64,000 nt of DNA from Phaeobacter bryozoorum (GTDB lineage Bacteria; Pseudomonadota; Alphaproteobacteria; Rhodobacterales; Rhodobacteraceae). Positions 1-10,511 of the stretch are shown here, piece after piece. Location: assembly GCF_041893525.1 (NCBI RefSeq), contig NZ_CP169068.1. The stretch is one strand, 5' to 3'. The translations under genes and the position numbers were made by a program. How positions within the stretch are numbered: the stretch's first letter is position 1; each line of letters starts with the position of its first letter. Under the pieces are notes generated by a model, which was not told the origin of the DNA, made no database searches, and saw only the letters and a list, made by a program, of their open reading frames with translations.

Positions 1-247
1 CGTCGCGCGCATGGCTCAGCGCCTCCTGGTATTCTGGGCTGTTGTAGCAATCCACCGCCGCATCGACGCTGGGAAAGCGGGCTACCACATTGCGCGGGCG
101 TTCCTTGCCTTCCAGCTGTACAAACCGACCGCCACGGGCAATGAACTGCCCTCCGTGTTTGGCAACGGCCGGTCCCGCCAGCTCGGCGTATTTGCCGTAG
201 GCCTCGGCATCGGTGACGGTAACATGCGCAATCCAGAGTGCGGGCAT
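1..247 (-). CDS. DUF1330 family protein (3' end cut off by the window)
   Basis: The reverse strand reads MPALWIAHVTVTDAEAYGKY and continues in frame to the window edge, so about 82 residues are present and the C-terminus is missing. The pattern (a short strand, then D-x-E-x-Y-x-K-Y, then a GG-x-F/Y-I-ARGG stretch, then an R-P-R-N-V-V-x-RFPS segment) matches the DUF1330 dimeric alpha/beta-barrel family, whose members are about 95 residues and have no firmly established function. A strong AAAGGAGG Shine-Dalgarno sits 7-8 nt before the ATG at 247. It lies downstream of alaS on the same strand with a 78-nt gap, so it may be co-transcribed or have its own promoter near the dyad at 315-328. The family call is by recognition of the pattern, not by search. 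Confidence 0.8.
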   Translation of the reverse strand, partial: MPALWIAHVTVTDAEAYGKYAELAGPAVAKHGGQFIARGGRFVQLEGKERPRNVVARFPSVDAAVDCYNSPEYQEALSHARD

Positions 248-314
248 CTGAGCCTCCTTTGGTGATGATCTTCCCGGCAGCTTAGGCAGATTGCGGGAAA
301 GACCAAGGTTTTTT

Positions 315-325
315 TGACCAGTTGG

Positions 326-328
<3 letters not shown>
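315..328. promoter_or_regulatory. TGACCA-GT-TGGTCA dyad, TetR-operator-like
   Basis: Six-base perfect half-sites separated by 2 nt overlap the alaS stop codon and lie 68 nt upstream of the DUF1330 start. The form resembles operators of TetR-family repressors. The run of A on the minus strand after the dyad rules out a classic terminator for alaS. Function is inferred. Confidence 0.35.
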
Positions 329-2977
<2,649 letters not shown>

Positions 2978-3083
2978 AATCGGGATCTCTCGGCTGGCTG
3001 TCTCAGCGGTTCGGGAAGATGTATCCGGCCCCAGTGAGCCTGTCCAGCGCTGCGGTGCGGAAAGGCGCCGTGAAACCCGCATG

Positions 3084-3111
3084 AAAAAGGGCGCGGAGTG
3101 ATCCACGCCCT
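3084..3111 (-). terminator. Rho-independent terminator of recA
   Basis: On the minus strand AGGGCGTGGA-TCAC-TCCGCGCCCT forms a 10-bp stem (one G-U pair) with a four-base loop, followed by TTTTT. It lies about 90 nt after the recA stop and before alaS, separating the two transcripts. Confidence 0.85.
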
Positions 3112-3201
3112 GATTTGATCAGATTTTTCAGCCTGCGCCGGTGTTTATCGAGCAACCGCTGCCCTCTGCATCACCCGGCAAGAGGCGTCATCAGCCTTGT
3201 G

Positions 3202-4269
3202 TCAGGCTTCCAGAATATCGTCATCGGCGCCGTCAGGACGGTGGAACTCCAGCCCGTGCGCCGCGCGGATCTTATCCTCAATATCATAGGCGATATGGGG
3301 GTTCTCCCGCAGGTATGTCTTGGCGTTTTCACGCCCCTGCCCGATCCGTTCATCACCATAGGAGAACCAGGCCCCGGATTTCGCGACAACACCAGCCGCT
3401 ACGCCCAGATCCAGCAGTTCGCCCATCTTGGAGATGCCTTCGCCATACATGATGTCGAATTCAACCTGTTTGAACGGAGGCGCCACCTTGTTCTTCACGA
3501 CCTTGACGCGGGTTGCGTTGCCGACCACCTCGTCACGGTCCTTGATCGCGCCGATGCGGCGGATGTCCAGACGCACCGAGGAGTAGAATTTCAGTGCGTT
3601 ACCACCGGTTGTTGTTTCCGGCGAGCCGAACATCACACCGATCTTCATGCGGATCTGGTTGATGAAGATCACCATACATTTGGAGCGGCTGATAGAGCCG
3701 GTCAGCTTGCGCATCGCCTGGCTCATCAGGCGAGCCTGGACGCCCACATTGCTGTCGCCCATGTCGCCTTCCAGCTCCGATTTCGGAGTGAGGGCTGCCA
3801 CGGAGTCCACGATCACCATGTTCACCGCGCCGGACCGCACCAGAGTGTCCGTGATTTCCAGGGCCTGTTCGCCGGTGTCGGGCTGCGAGATCAGCAGCTC
3901 ATCAAGGTCAACACCCAGTTTCGCCGCATATTGCGGGTCCAGCGCATGTTCCGCATCCACAAAGGCGCAGACGCCACCGTTCTTCTGCTGCTCTGCAATG
4001 CAGTGCAAAGTCAGTGTTGTCTTGCCCGAGCTTTCGGGACCGTAAATCTCGATAATGCGGCCCATCGGCAGACCGCCAATGCCAAGCGCAATGTCCAGCC
4101 CCAACGATCCCGTTGAAGAGGCCTCAATCTCGGCCAGGGGATTACCATCGCCCAGCTTCATGATCGAGCCCTTGCCAAACTGCCGCTCAATCTGCGCCAG
4201 AGCGCTGTCCAGCGCCTTTTGTTTGTCGCCGCTCTTCTTATTGTCTTTCATGGTCAAAAGATCCGCCAT
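3202..4269 (-). CDS. recA: recombinase RecA
   Basis: DNA strand-exchange ATPase and co-protease for LexA; 355 residues, normal for RecA. The protein starts MADLLTMKDNKKSGDKQKAL, has Walker A GPESSGKTTL, the segment FVDAEHALDPQYA, Walker B-like VNMVIVDSVAAL, the L1/L2 region with NQIRMKIGVMFG and a C-terminal acidic tail ending DGADDDILEA. The ATG at 4269 is preferred over a farther upstream start (4353) because MADLL..MKDN matches alphaproteobacterial RecA and an AAGGGAC precedes it. The inner ATG at 4251 has no ribosome site. A two-way SOS box lies 68-93 nt upstream, so LexA control is expected. A strong terminator follows the gene. Confidence 0.98.
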   Translation of the reverse strand: MADLLTMKDNKKSGDKQKALDSALAQIERQFGKGSIMKLGDGNPLAEIEASSTGSLGLDIALGIGGLPMGRIIEIYGPESSGKTTLTLHCIAEQQKNGGVCAFVDAEHALDPQYAAKLGVDLDELLISQPDTGEQALEITDTLVRSGAVNMVIVDSVAALTPKSELEGDMGDSNVGVQARLMSQAMRKLTGSISRSKCMVIFINQIRMKIGVMFGSPETTTGGNALKFYSSVRLDIRRIGAIKDRDEVVGNATRVKVVKNKVAPPFKQVEFDIMYGEGISKMGELLDLGVAAGVVAKSGAWFSYGDERIGQGRENAKTYLRENPHIAYDIEDKIRAAHGLEFHRPDGADDDILEA

Positions 4270-4336
4270 AGTCCCTTGTCCCTTTCTATGTGTCACACCC
4301 GCGACCGGGCGGCAATCACTGCTTTGTTCGCCCCTT

Positions 4337-4362
4337 GTTCTATATGAGATCAAAAAGAGAAC
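4337..4362. promoter_or_regulatory. SOS (LexA) box, GTTC-N7-GATC on both strands
   Basis: The + strand shows GTTC at 4337, GATC at 4348 and GAAC at 4359 with exactly 7 nt between each pair, so either strand reads GTTC-N7-GATC. That is the motif reported for the Rhodobacter sphaeroides recA promoter (established knowledge); the general alphaproteobacterial box is GTTC-N7-GTTC. A -10-like TATAGA (minus strand) lies inside it. The site sits between recA and the divergent sulfotransferase-like gene and could act on both. Confidence 0.8.
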
Positions 4363-4473
4363 ATTGCAACGGAAATCTTACATGATCACTCCCATACCGA
4401 TCTGGTGGCCAAGAGGGTTAAGAGAGTGTTATCCAAGGGAGACACCGATCATTTGCTGCGGAAATTTCACGCT

Positions 4474-5066
4474 ATGCTCATCTTTTTCAAGGAACGGCTG
4501 GCTCTGCTGAGCGTGCCCAAAACCGGGACAACCGCTTATCACGCCGCTCTGGCCAGCCGTGCCGACATGGTGTTTGCCAATCCGCCGCAGCTGAAACATG
4601 CGCCGGTCTATCGCTACAATCGCTGGATTTGCCCGATGCTGGCAAAGGTCTGTGACGCGGAGATGGAGCTGATTGCCGTCATGCGTGAACCTGTCAGCTG
4701 GCTGGGCAGCTGGTACCGGTTTCGTCAGCGCGACGATCTGCGCGATCATCCCAACAGCACCCAAACCATCAGTTTTGACGATTTTCTGCGAGACGCCTGC
4801 AAGGGCAAGCCGCCAGCCCATGCCGACGTCGGCAGCCAGGCGAAATTCCTCGAGCCGCAGCCCAATGGCTGCGCGGTCACTCATCTGTTTCGCTACGAGG
4901 CCCCAGAACTTTGCAGTCATTTCTACAGGAGCGGCTACAGACCCGCATCGACCTGCCCAGACTGAATGTCAGCCCGAAAGCGCAGTTACGCCCAAGCGAG
5001 GCAGCGCTGGAGATTGTCCGACGTAAACGCGCGGCGGAGTTCGACCTTTATGACAGCCTGACCTAA
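4474..5066 (+). pseudogene. sulfotransferase-like protein, frameshifted near 4910
   Basis: Reading from the ATG at 4474 gives MLIFFKERLALLSVPKTGTT, a PAPS-type phosphosulfate-binding loop (PKTGTT), then the characteristic MREPVSWLGSWYRFR segment. After RYEAPEL at 4909 the frame runs out of homology-like sequence and stops at 4965. Adding one T to the TTT at 4910-4912 restores a smooth continuation (LQSFLQERLQTRIDLPRLNV, then a charged helix and ...DLYDSLT) ending in TAA at 5066, giving about 198 residues. An in-frame GTG at 4405 could extend the N-terminus, but the family-like sequence begins at 4474. Divergent from recA. Whether the lost base is real or a sequencing error cannot be told here; catalytic role and substrate are unknown. 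Confidence 0.75.
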
Positions 5067-5105
5067 GACACGCGGGCGACCGGCCAAAAGGGGCGGCAGA
5101 CGCCA

Positions 5106-5123
5106 CCCCGGGCCGCTCCGGGG
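5106..5123 (-). terminator. possible terminator hairpin after cckA
   Basis: CCCCGG-GCCGCT-CCGGGG forms a 6-bp GC stem 8 nt past the cckA stop codon; a second small stem follows but there is no clear T run, so termination is only a guess. Confidence 0.3.
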
Positions 5124-5130
5124 GGACTGC

Positions 5131-7440
5131 CTAGTGTAGCTGCTCATGGACGGTTTCGGTCAGCTGGTTCAGCGAGAAGGGTTTGGGCAGGAACACCGAG
5201 TTCGGCACCGATGGCTCTGCCTCGCCAAAGGCCCCCTCGGCGTAGCCCGAGACAAAGACGACGCGGGTGTCGGGCCGTGTCTTCAGCGCCTCACGCACCC
5301 AACTTGGCCCATCCATTCCCGGCATCACCACATCGGTGACAAAGACATCAACGGTCAGACCCGGATCTTCGAGCGTGCGCAGCGCGTCCTCAGCGGATTC
5401 GGCTTCGAGAACCGTATAGCCGCGCATCCGCAGAGCCCGCGAGGCAAAGGCCCGCACCGGCGCTTCGTCTTCGACCAGCAGAACAACCCCCTCGCCGTGC
5501 TGTGCCGCAACCGGTTTGGCAGCTGGGTTCACGGTGACTGTGGCTTCTGGTTCGGGCTGCGTGTTGACAGGGAAGAACAGAGTGAACTGAGTCCCCTGAT
5601 CCTTGATCGAGTCGACAAAGATGTAGCCGCCCGTCTGTTTGATAATCCCATAGGCGGTTGAGAGACCCAGACCGGTCCCCTCACCTGTCCGTTTGGTGGT
5701 ATAAAACGGCTCGAACACCTTCTGCAGCTTATCCGGCGCGATACCGACACCTTCGTCGGAGACTTTGACTGTGACCCAGTCACCGGCGGGGACCACCGCA
5801 CGGTTGCGCTCCAGCGGTTCATCCAGAACCACCGCTTCGGTCTCGATACGGATCTCGCCGCCCTGTGGCATCGCATCACGTGCGTTCACCACCAGGTTCA
5901 TCAGCACCTGCTCCAGCTGCCGTTTGTCGGCGCGGATCGACCGCATCACCGGATCATGGCTGAGCGTCAATGTCACCTTCTCACCAACCAAGCGATTCAG
6001 AAGATGGGTCAGATCCGACAGGGTATCGCGAACATCCAGCACTTCGGGCTGCAGCGTCTGCTTGCGTGAGAAGGCCAGGAGCTGGCTGACCAGAGCGGCC
6101 GCGCGGTTGGCATTCTCGTGGATCTGGATCAGGTCGCCGAAATCCTGGTCGCCCTGATCGTGCCGCAGCAGCAGCAGGTCGCAATGCCCGGAGATGGCTG
6201 TCAGCAGGTTGTTGAAATCATGCGCCACACCGCCGGCCAACTGACCAATCGCCTGCATCTTCTGGCTTTGAACGAACTGCGCCTCAAGCGTCTTCAGCTC
6301 GGTGGCATCGTTCAAGACCGCAATCAGAACGGTCTCACCCTCTTCGATCACACGGGTGAGTGTCACCTGAACAAAGACTTCCTTGTCACGGCGGGTGAGA
6401 CGCAGGAATTCGGATTTATGCGAGGCCTGACCCTCGGCGGTATCGCGCAGCCAGTCCGACATCGGACGGCCAAGTCCATCCATCAGCTGGCCGATATTCA
6501 GGTTGCCGCAGGAGCTGATACCAAGCAGGTGCATCCCCATTTTATTCGCCGAAAGCAATGTTCCCTTGGGATCCACCTTGACGAAGGGCACCGGCAAGCT
6601 CTCGAGCGAGGCCTGACCGACTGAGGCTTCGCTGGCATCCAGCTGCAGAAAATACAGTTCGCTCCGACCCTGGCTGCGGTTCTTCTCGCAGACCAGAACC
6701 TCGATCAGCCCGCTTTTGGTGCTCATCGTGTTGATCTGCCCGGACAGCACCGGCAGCGAGGGGAAAAGACGATCAGTGGATTTGACCCGTTCCCCAATCA
6801 GGCTGCGCGCGGCTTCATTCATGAACAGGACGGCGCCGGTCCGGCCAATGGTCAGCATCGGGATCGGCACCGCATCGGCGCCACGGCTGGTTGTTGGACG
6901 ATCGGTGATTTCTTCGACCCGCCACAGGAAGCTGCCGCCCTGCATCTGATGGACCGCCAGCCGCACATGGCCGCGTCGTGTCACGATATCCTCGCGCGCC
7001 GCGCCATCGACACGCGCGCGGCTCTGCATCCGAAAGAGCACGGCCGAAGGATTGGCCAGGATGGACCGCAGCGTCCCTGCCAGCGTTTCGGTATCAACAT
7101 CGGCAAAACGCTTGCGCGCGGCCCCGTTCGATGCATGGATCATACCGTCATCGTCACAAACGAAGGTTGCGGTCGCATCCTTGTCGATAAAGCCGGTAAG
7201 AAGCGCTGTCGCCACCGCCCGCGCGCGCAGACGTGTGCGGGCCTGTATCAGCATCATCAGGGCCACCGCAATCAGCGTCAGGCCAACCGTGACCAGCCCG
7301 CGGGTGATCCAGTCCGGGGTCTGTAGCAGCCAGGGCGCCGTGATGACCATGGCCGACAACAGCAAGACCGCCGCCAGACGAGCGTGTTCTGGCGTGTAGA
7401 CGCGCAATTGGGGAACGGGTGAAGCTTGGCGACCGTTCAT
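5131..7440 (-). CDS. cckA: hybrid sensor histidine kinase CckA
   Basis: Membrane kinase/phosphatase that feeds phosphate through ChpT to CtrA in alphaproteobacteria. The 769-residue chain has two N-terminal membrane segments (about 21-38 and 48-66), PAS-like regions (about 85-180 and 185-310), the H box GGVAHDFNNLL with phospho-acceptor His407, N and G boxes (NLVVNARDAM; GEGTGLGLS), and a C-terminal receiver with LLVEDE and phospho-acceptor Asp703 in VTDVVMPGMDG. This PAS-HK-receiver order, with the HDFNNLL box, is typical of CckA. The upstream region holds a CtrA-type TTAA-N7-TTAAC box. rsmB is upstream on the same strand with a 93-nt gap containing a promoter, so cckA probably has its own transcript. 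In roseobacters this pathway governs motility and gene-transfer agents rather than being essential. Confidence 0.92.
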   Translation of the reverse strand: MNGRQASPVPQLRVYTPEHARLAAVLLLSAMVITAPWLLQTPDWITRGLVTVGLTLIAVALMMLIQARTRLRARAVATALLTGFIDKDATATFVCDDDGMIHASNGAARKRFADVDTETLAGTLRSILANPSAVLFRMQSRARVDGAAREDIVTRRGHVRLAVHQMQGGSFLWRVEEITDRPTTSRGADAVPIPMLTIGRTGAVLFMNEAARSLIGERVKSTDRLFPSLPVLSGQINTMSTKSGLIEVLVCEKNRSQGRSELYFLQLDASEASVGQASLESLPVPFVKVDPKGTLLSANKMGMHLLGISSCGNLNIGQLMDGLGRPMSDWLRDTAEGQASHKSEFLRLTRRDKEVFVQVTLTRVIEEGETVLIAVLNDATELKTLEAQFVQSQKMQAIGQLAGGVAHDFNNLLTAISGHCDLLLLRHDQGDQDFGDLIQIHENANRAAALVSQLLAFSRKQTLQPEVLDVRDTLSDLTHLLNRLVGEKVTLTLSHDPVMRSIRADKRQLEQVLMNLVVNARDAMPQGGEIRIETEAVVLDEPLERNRAVVPAGDWVTVKVSDEGVGIAPDKLQKVFEPFYTTKRTGEGTGLGLSTAYGIIKQTGGYIFVDSIKDQGTQFTLFFPVNTQPEPEATVTVNPAAKPVAAQHGEGVVLLVEDEAPVRAFASRALRMRGYTVLEAESAEDALRTLEDPGLTVDVFVTDVVMPGMDGPSWVREALKTRPDTRVVFVSGYAEGAFGEAEPSVPNSVFLPKPFSLNQLTETVHEQLH

Positions 7441-7486
7441 TGCGGCTCCCTCGATGAATTGATCTGCTTATATCGAGACGAATTAA

Positions 7487-7502
7487 GTTAAAACTGCGTT
7501 AA
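7487..7502 (-). promoter_or_regulatory. CtrA-type box upstream of cckA
   Basis: Minus strand TTAA-CGCAGTT-TTAAC matches the full CtrA consensus TTAA-N7-TTAAC. It lies 47-62 nt before the cckA ATG; a -10-like TATAAG (7472-7467) follows by 14 nt, and a separate TTGACC-17-TACGCT promoter lies just upstream. Confidence 0.6.
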
Positions 7503-7508
7503 GAATGC

Positions 7509-7537
7509 AGCGTATGGCTTGCATATAGCGTGGTCAA
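7509..7537 (-). promoter_or_regulatory. candidate sigma-70 promoter of cckA
   Basis: Minus strand TTGACC (7537-7532), 17-nt spacer, TACGCT (7514-7509). The -35 overlaps the rsmB stop codon. The start of transcription would fall at the edge of the CtrA-type box, so CtrA could affect it. Confidence 0.45.
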
Positions 7538-8745
7538 TCGTCGCCCAAACGGACCATCACGGCAACATAGAAACCGTCGGTTCCATTGTGGACCTGCCAG
7601 CCGTGATCCTGTTGCAACTGCCAACCCGGATTCTCGGCCAAAAACCGATCCACCTGCGCGCGGTTTTCCACATCCAGCATCGAGCAGGTCGCATAGGCCA
7701 GCACACCGCCTGCGCCGACCAACTGGCTGGCATCGCTGAGGATCTGCGCCTGGATCCCGCAGAGCTCATCCAGTTTCTCCTGCGTGAGCCGCCACTTGCC
7801 CTCGGGCGCACGCCGCCATGAGCCGGAGCCGGAACAGGGCGCGTCGCAGAGCACCAGATCAAAGGGCGCGCGGGCTTCCACGTCACCGGGCGCGAGCAAC
7901 GTGATGGCGGCTCCGGCACGCGCAGCACGGGTCGGGAGATCCTTCATCCGCTGAGGCGCGATGTCATGGGCAAAGACATCCAGACTGGCCCGGGCCGCCA
8001 TGGCCAGGCTCTTGCCGCCGCCGCCTGCGCAGAAATCAAGGACGCGCAGGCCATCCGCCAGCGGCAGTGCTTCGATCACCGCCTGGCTTGCGGCGTCCTG
8101 CAACTCGACCAATCCGTTTGTGTAGGCATCGCTGTTGCGCAGCTTGCGAGCGCCTTCGGTCACACAGAGGGCCGTGGCCGCCGCCGGATGTGGTTCAGCA
8201 AGGATGCCCTCTTCCGCCAGCCGCGCAATCGCTGCGGCCTGATCAGGATGGCTGCGGTTGACGCGCAGATGCACCGGGGCCCGCTCCTGCAATGCGCGTG
8301 CCGCAGTCTCGGCGGCGCTGCCAAGGCTGGCTTCAAATGCAGGCCAGAGCCAGTCGGGCATGTTCAGCTCTTCAGCCTGCCCCATCTGCGGCGCGGTCTG
8401 CAACAGCGCCTGTTCGGCGGCGTCCAGCGGCGCCGGTGCGTGGCCCACGCCGGTGAAGATATCGGCCGGATCAACCTCTTCTGCGCGCAGAGCCCCCAGC
8501 ATCAGCTGTCGACCGGTCGCATTGCCGTCAGAGACGGGTGCAGCACCACCGCCACCACCAAGGGCTGCATAGGACCGCAGGCTGCGCAGCGCGTCAAAAA
8601 CATGATCCCGCACCGCTGCCCGGTCCTTGGACCCCGCAAACCGGCTCCGCCGCGCCCAGGCCGTCAGTTCTTTCTCGGCAGGCTGTCCCGTCAGGATCTG
8701 ATCAAGGATCTCAATCGCGGCCTGACGGCGGGCAGCCGGGGTCAT
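7534..8745 (-). CDS. rsmB: RsmB/NOP-type 16S rRNA cytosine-C5 methyltransferase
   Basis: SAM-dependent m5C methyltransferase; RsmB modifies C967 of 16S rRNA in E. coli. 403 residues: an N-terminal NusB-like helical region (RRQAAIEILDQILTGQPAEK...RFAGSKDRAAVRDHVF) then the Rossmann methylase with the SAM site LRVLDFCAGGGGKSLAMAA, motif IV DAPCSGSGSWRRAPEGKWRL and motif VI YATCSMLDVENRAQVD. Both cysteines of the two-cysteine mechanism are present. The start ATG at 8745 overlaps the stop of a 16-codon micro-ORF (ATGA), suggesting translational coupling, since the ATG itself has only a weak GAGG upstream. guaB is upstream on the same strand, 68 nt away. Confidence 0.88.
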   Translation of the reverse strand: MTPAARRQAAIEILDQILTGQPAEKELTAWARRSRFAGSKDRAAVRDHVFDALRSLRSYAALGGGGGAAPVSDGNATGRQLMLGALRAEEVDPADIFTGVGHAPAPLDAAEQALLQTAPQMGQAEELNMPDWLWPAFEASLGSAAETAARALQERAPVHLRVNRSHPDQAAAIARLAEEGILAEPHPAAATALCVTEGARKLRNSDAYTNGLVELQDAASQAVIEALPLADGLRVLDFCAGGGGKSLAMAARASLDVFAHDIAPQRMKDLPTRAARAGAAITLLAPGDVEARAPFDLVLCDAPCSGSGSWRRAPEGKWRLTQEKLDELCGIQAQILSDASQLVGAGGVLAYATCSMLDVENRAQVDRFLAENPGWQLQQDHGWQVHNGTDGFYVAVMVRLGDD

Positions 8746-8792
8746 ACCCCGGCCTCTGGGTGATGGCGGTTGGTCATGGCGACGATGGTCAT
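8742..8792 (-). CDS. 16-codon micro-ORF coupled to rsmB
   Basis: Between guaB and rsmB the minus strand encodes MTIVAMTNRHHPEAGV from an ATG at 8792 preceded by GGGAG at good spacing; its TGA overlaps the rsmB ATG as ATGA. The micro-ORF has the better ribosome site of the two. It may only deliver ribosomes to rsmB, or be the remnant of an N-terminal extension: a one-base deletion at the junction would fuse the frames. No family recognised. Confidence 0.45.
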   Translation of the reverse strand: MTIVAMTNRHHPEAGV

Positions 8793-8813
8793 CGGGGGAT
8801 CTCCCTGGCTGGC

Positions 8814-10262
8814 TCAGCCAATACGGTAGTTCGGGCTTTCGCGGGTGATCTGCACGTCATGAACGTGGCTTTCCTTCAGACCAGCGCCGGTGATGCGAAC
8901 AAATTCGCAGTTCTTGCGCATCTCGTCGACCGTGGCACAGCCGGTGTAGCCCATGGCGGCCCGCAACCCGCCAACCAGCTGATGGATCACCGCGCCGGCC
9001 GAGCCTTTATAGGCCACCTGCCCTTCGATGCCCTCCGGCACCAGCTTGTCGCTGGCCGCATCCTTCTGGAAGTAGCGATCCGCAGACCCCCGCGCCATTG
9101 CGCCAAGCGAACCCATCCCGCGATAGGATTTGAACGAGCGCCCCTGATACAGGATCACCTCACCGGGGGACTCATCCGTGCCCGCAATCATCGAACCGAC
9201 CATCGCGCAGGACGCCCCTGCCGCGATCGCCTTGGCAAAATCGCCGGAGAATTTGATGCCACCGTCGGCAATGATCGGAATATCACCGGCAGCGCCTGCG
9301 CAATCCATGATCGCGGTCAGCTGCGGCACCCCGACACCCGCCACCATACGTGTGGTGCAGATGGAGCCGGGACCAATGCCGACCTTCACGGCATCCGCAC
9401 CAGCATCAATCAGCGCCTTGGTTGCGGCGGCTGTGGCGACGTTGCCTGCCACGACCTGCACCTTGGAGGACAGCGCCTTGATCCGCTTCACCGCGTCGAT
9501 GACGCCTGCCGAATGGCCATGGGCCGTGTCCACAACGACGATATCAACACCTGCATCAATCAGCGCCTCGGAACGGGCAAAGCCGCTGTCGCCGACCGAG
9601 CTGGCCGCCGCGACACGCAGGCGCCCCAGATCATCCTTGCAGGCGGTGGGGTTCAAAACCGCCTGTTCAGTATCCTTGAGTGTCAGCAGACCTGTCAGCT
9701 TGCCAGCCTTATCGGTGACCAGCAACTTTTCGATGCGACGCGCCTTCATCATCGACTTGGCCTCTTCCAGCTCGGCCGGCTCATGCAGCAGCGCGAGATT
9801 GTCAGAAGTCATCATCACCGAAACCGGCGTATTGTCGTCAGTGGCAAAGCGCATATCGCGGTTGGTCACGATGCCAACCACACGGCCGTCATTGTCCACA
9901 ACCGGGAAACCGGTGACGCGGTAGCGCTCCTGCAGAGCCTTGGCATCCGCCAGGGTCTGATCGGCGGTCAGGGTGATCGGGTTGTAGACGATGCCGCTCT
10001 CGAAACGTTTCACGCGGCGCACCTGGCGGGCCTGCTCTTCGAGGTCGAGATTCTTGTGAATGACACCCATGCCGCCGGCCTGCGCCATGGCGATGGCCAT
10101 ACGCAACTCCGTCACCGTATCCATGGCAGAGCTGAGCAGCGGTATGTTAAGGGAGATGCCACCCGTCACCCGCGTGCGGGTATCCGCAGTGCTCGGCAGA
10201 ACGCTGGACGCAGCCGGTACCAGAAGAACATCGTCGAATGTGAGAGCCTCACGAATCTGCAT
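8814..10262 (-). CDS. guaB: IMP dehydrogenase
   Basis: Converts IMP to XMP with NAD, the committing step of GMP synthesis. 482 residues; TIM barrel starting MQIREALTFDDVLLVPAASS, paired CBS domains about residues 95-205, the catalytic loop GIGPGSICTTR with active Cys302, and the flap segment YRGMGSLGAMARGSADRYFQ. The ATG at 10262 is at the family start. It stands divergent from the CoA-transferase gene with 249 nt between them; rsmB follows on the same strand. Confidence 0.97.
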   Translation of the reverse strand: MQIREALTFDDVLLVPAASSVLPSTADTRTRVTGGISLNIPLLSSAMDTVTELRMAIAMAQAGGMGVIHKNLDLEEQARQVRRVKRFESGIVYNPITLTADQTLADAKALQERYRVTGFPVVDNDGRVVGIVTNRDMRFATDDNTPVSVMMTSDNLALLHEPAELEEAKSMMKARRIEKLLVTDKAGKLTGLLTLKDTEQAVLNPTACKDDLGRLRVAAASSVGDSGFARSEALIDAGVDIVVVDTAHGHSAGVIDAVKRIKALSSKVQVVAGNVATAAATKALIDAGADAVKVGIGPGSICTTRMVAGVGVPQLTAIMDCAGAAGDIPIIADGGIKFSGDFAKAIAAGASCAMVGSMIAGTDESPGEVILYQGRSFKSYRGMGSLGAMARGSADRYFQKDAASDKLVPEGIEGQVAYKGSAGAVIHQLVGGLRAAMGYTGCATVDEMRKNCEFVRITGAGLKESHVHDVQITRESPNYRIG

Positions 10263-10511
10263 TTGTCATCCCCATGCAAAACCCCGTTTGGCGATGACCC
10301 TATGGCACAGAAGCCGAAGGGGGAAAAGAGGCCGAACCGGAAAATCGGAAGAATTGCGTGGGTTTCTCTTGCCGGTGACGAACGGCCCTTGGCGTGGCTC
10401 TACGCCCCGGCCGCGCCTCCGCACACCCGTCGCCCGGCTGATCTGTATCAAGGCAGGCCCGCCGCCAATCCGCCACCAAGGGCGCGCGGACAGAGCAAAC
10501 AGGAGACCCCG

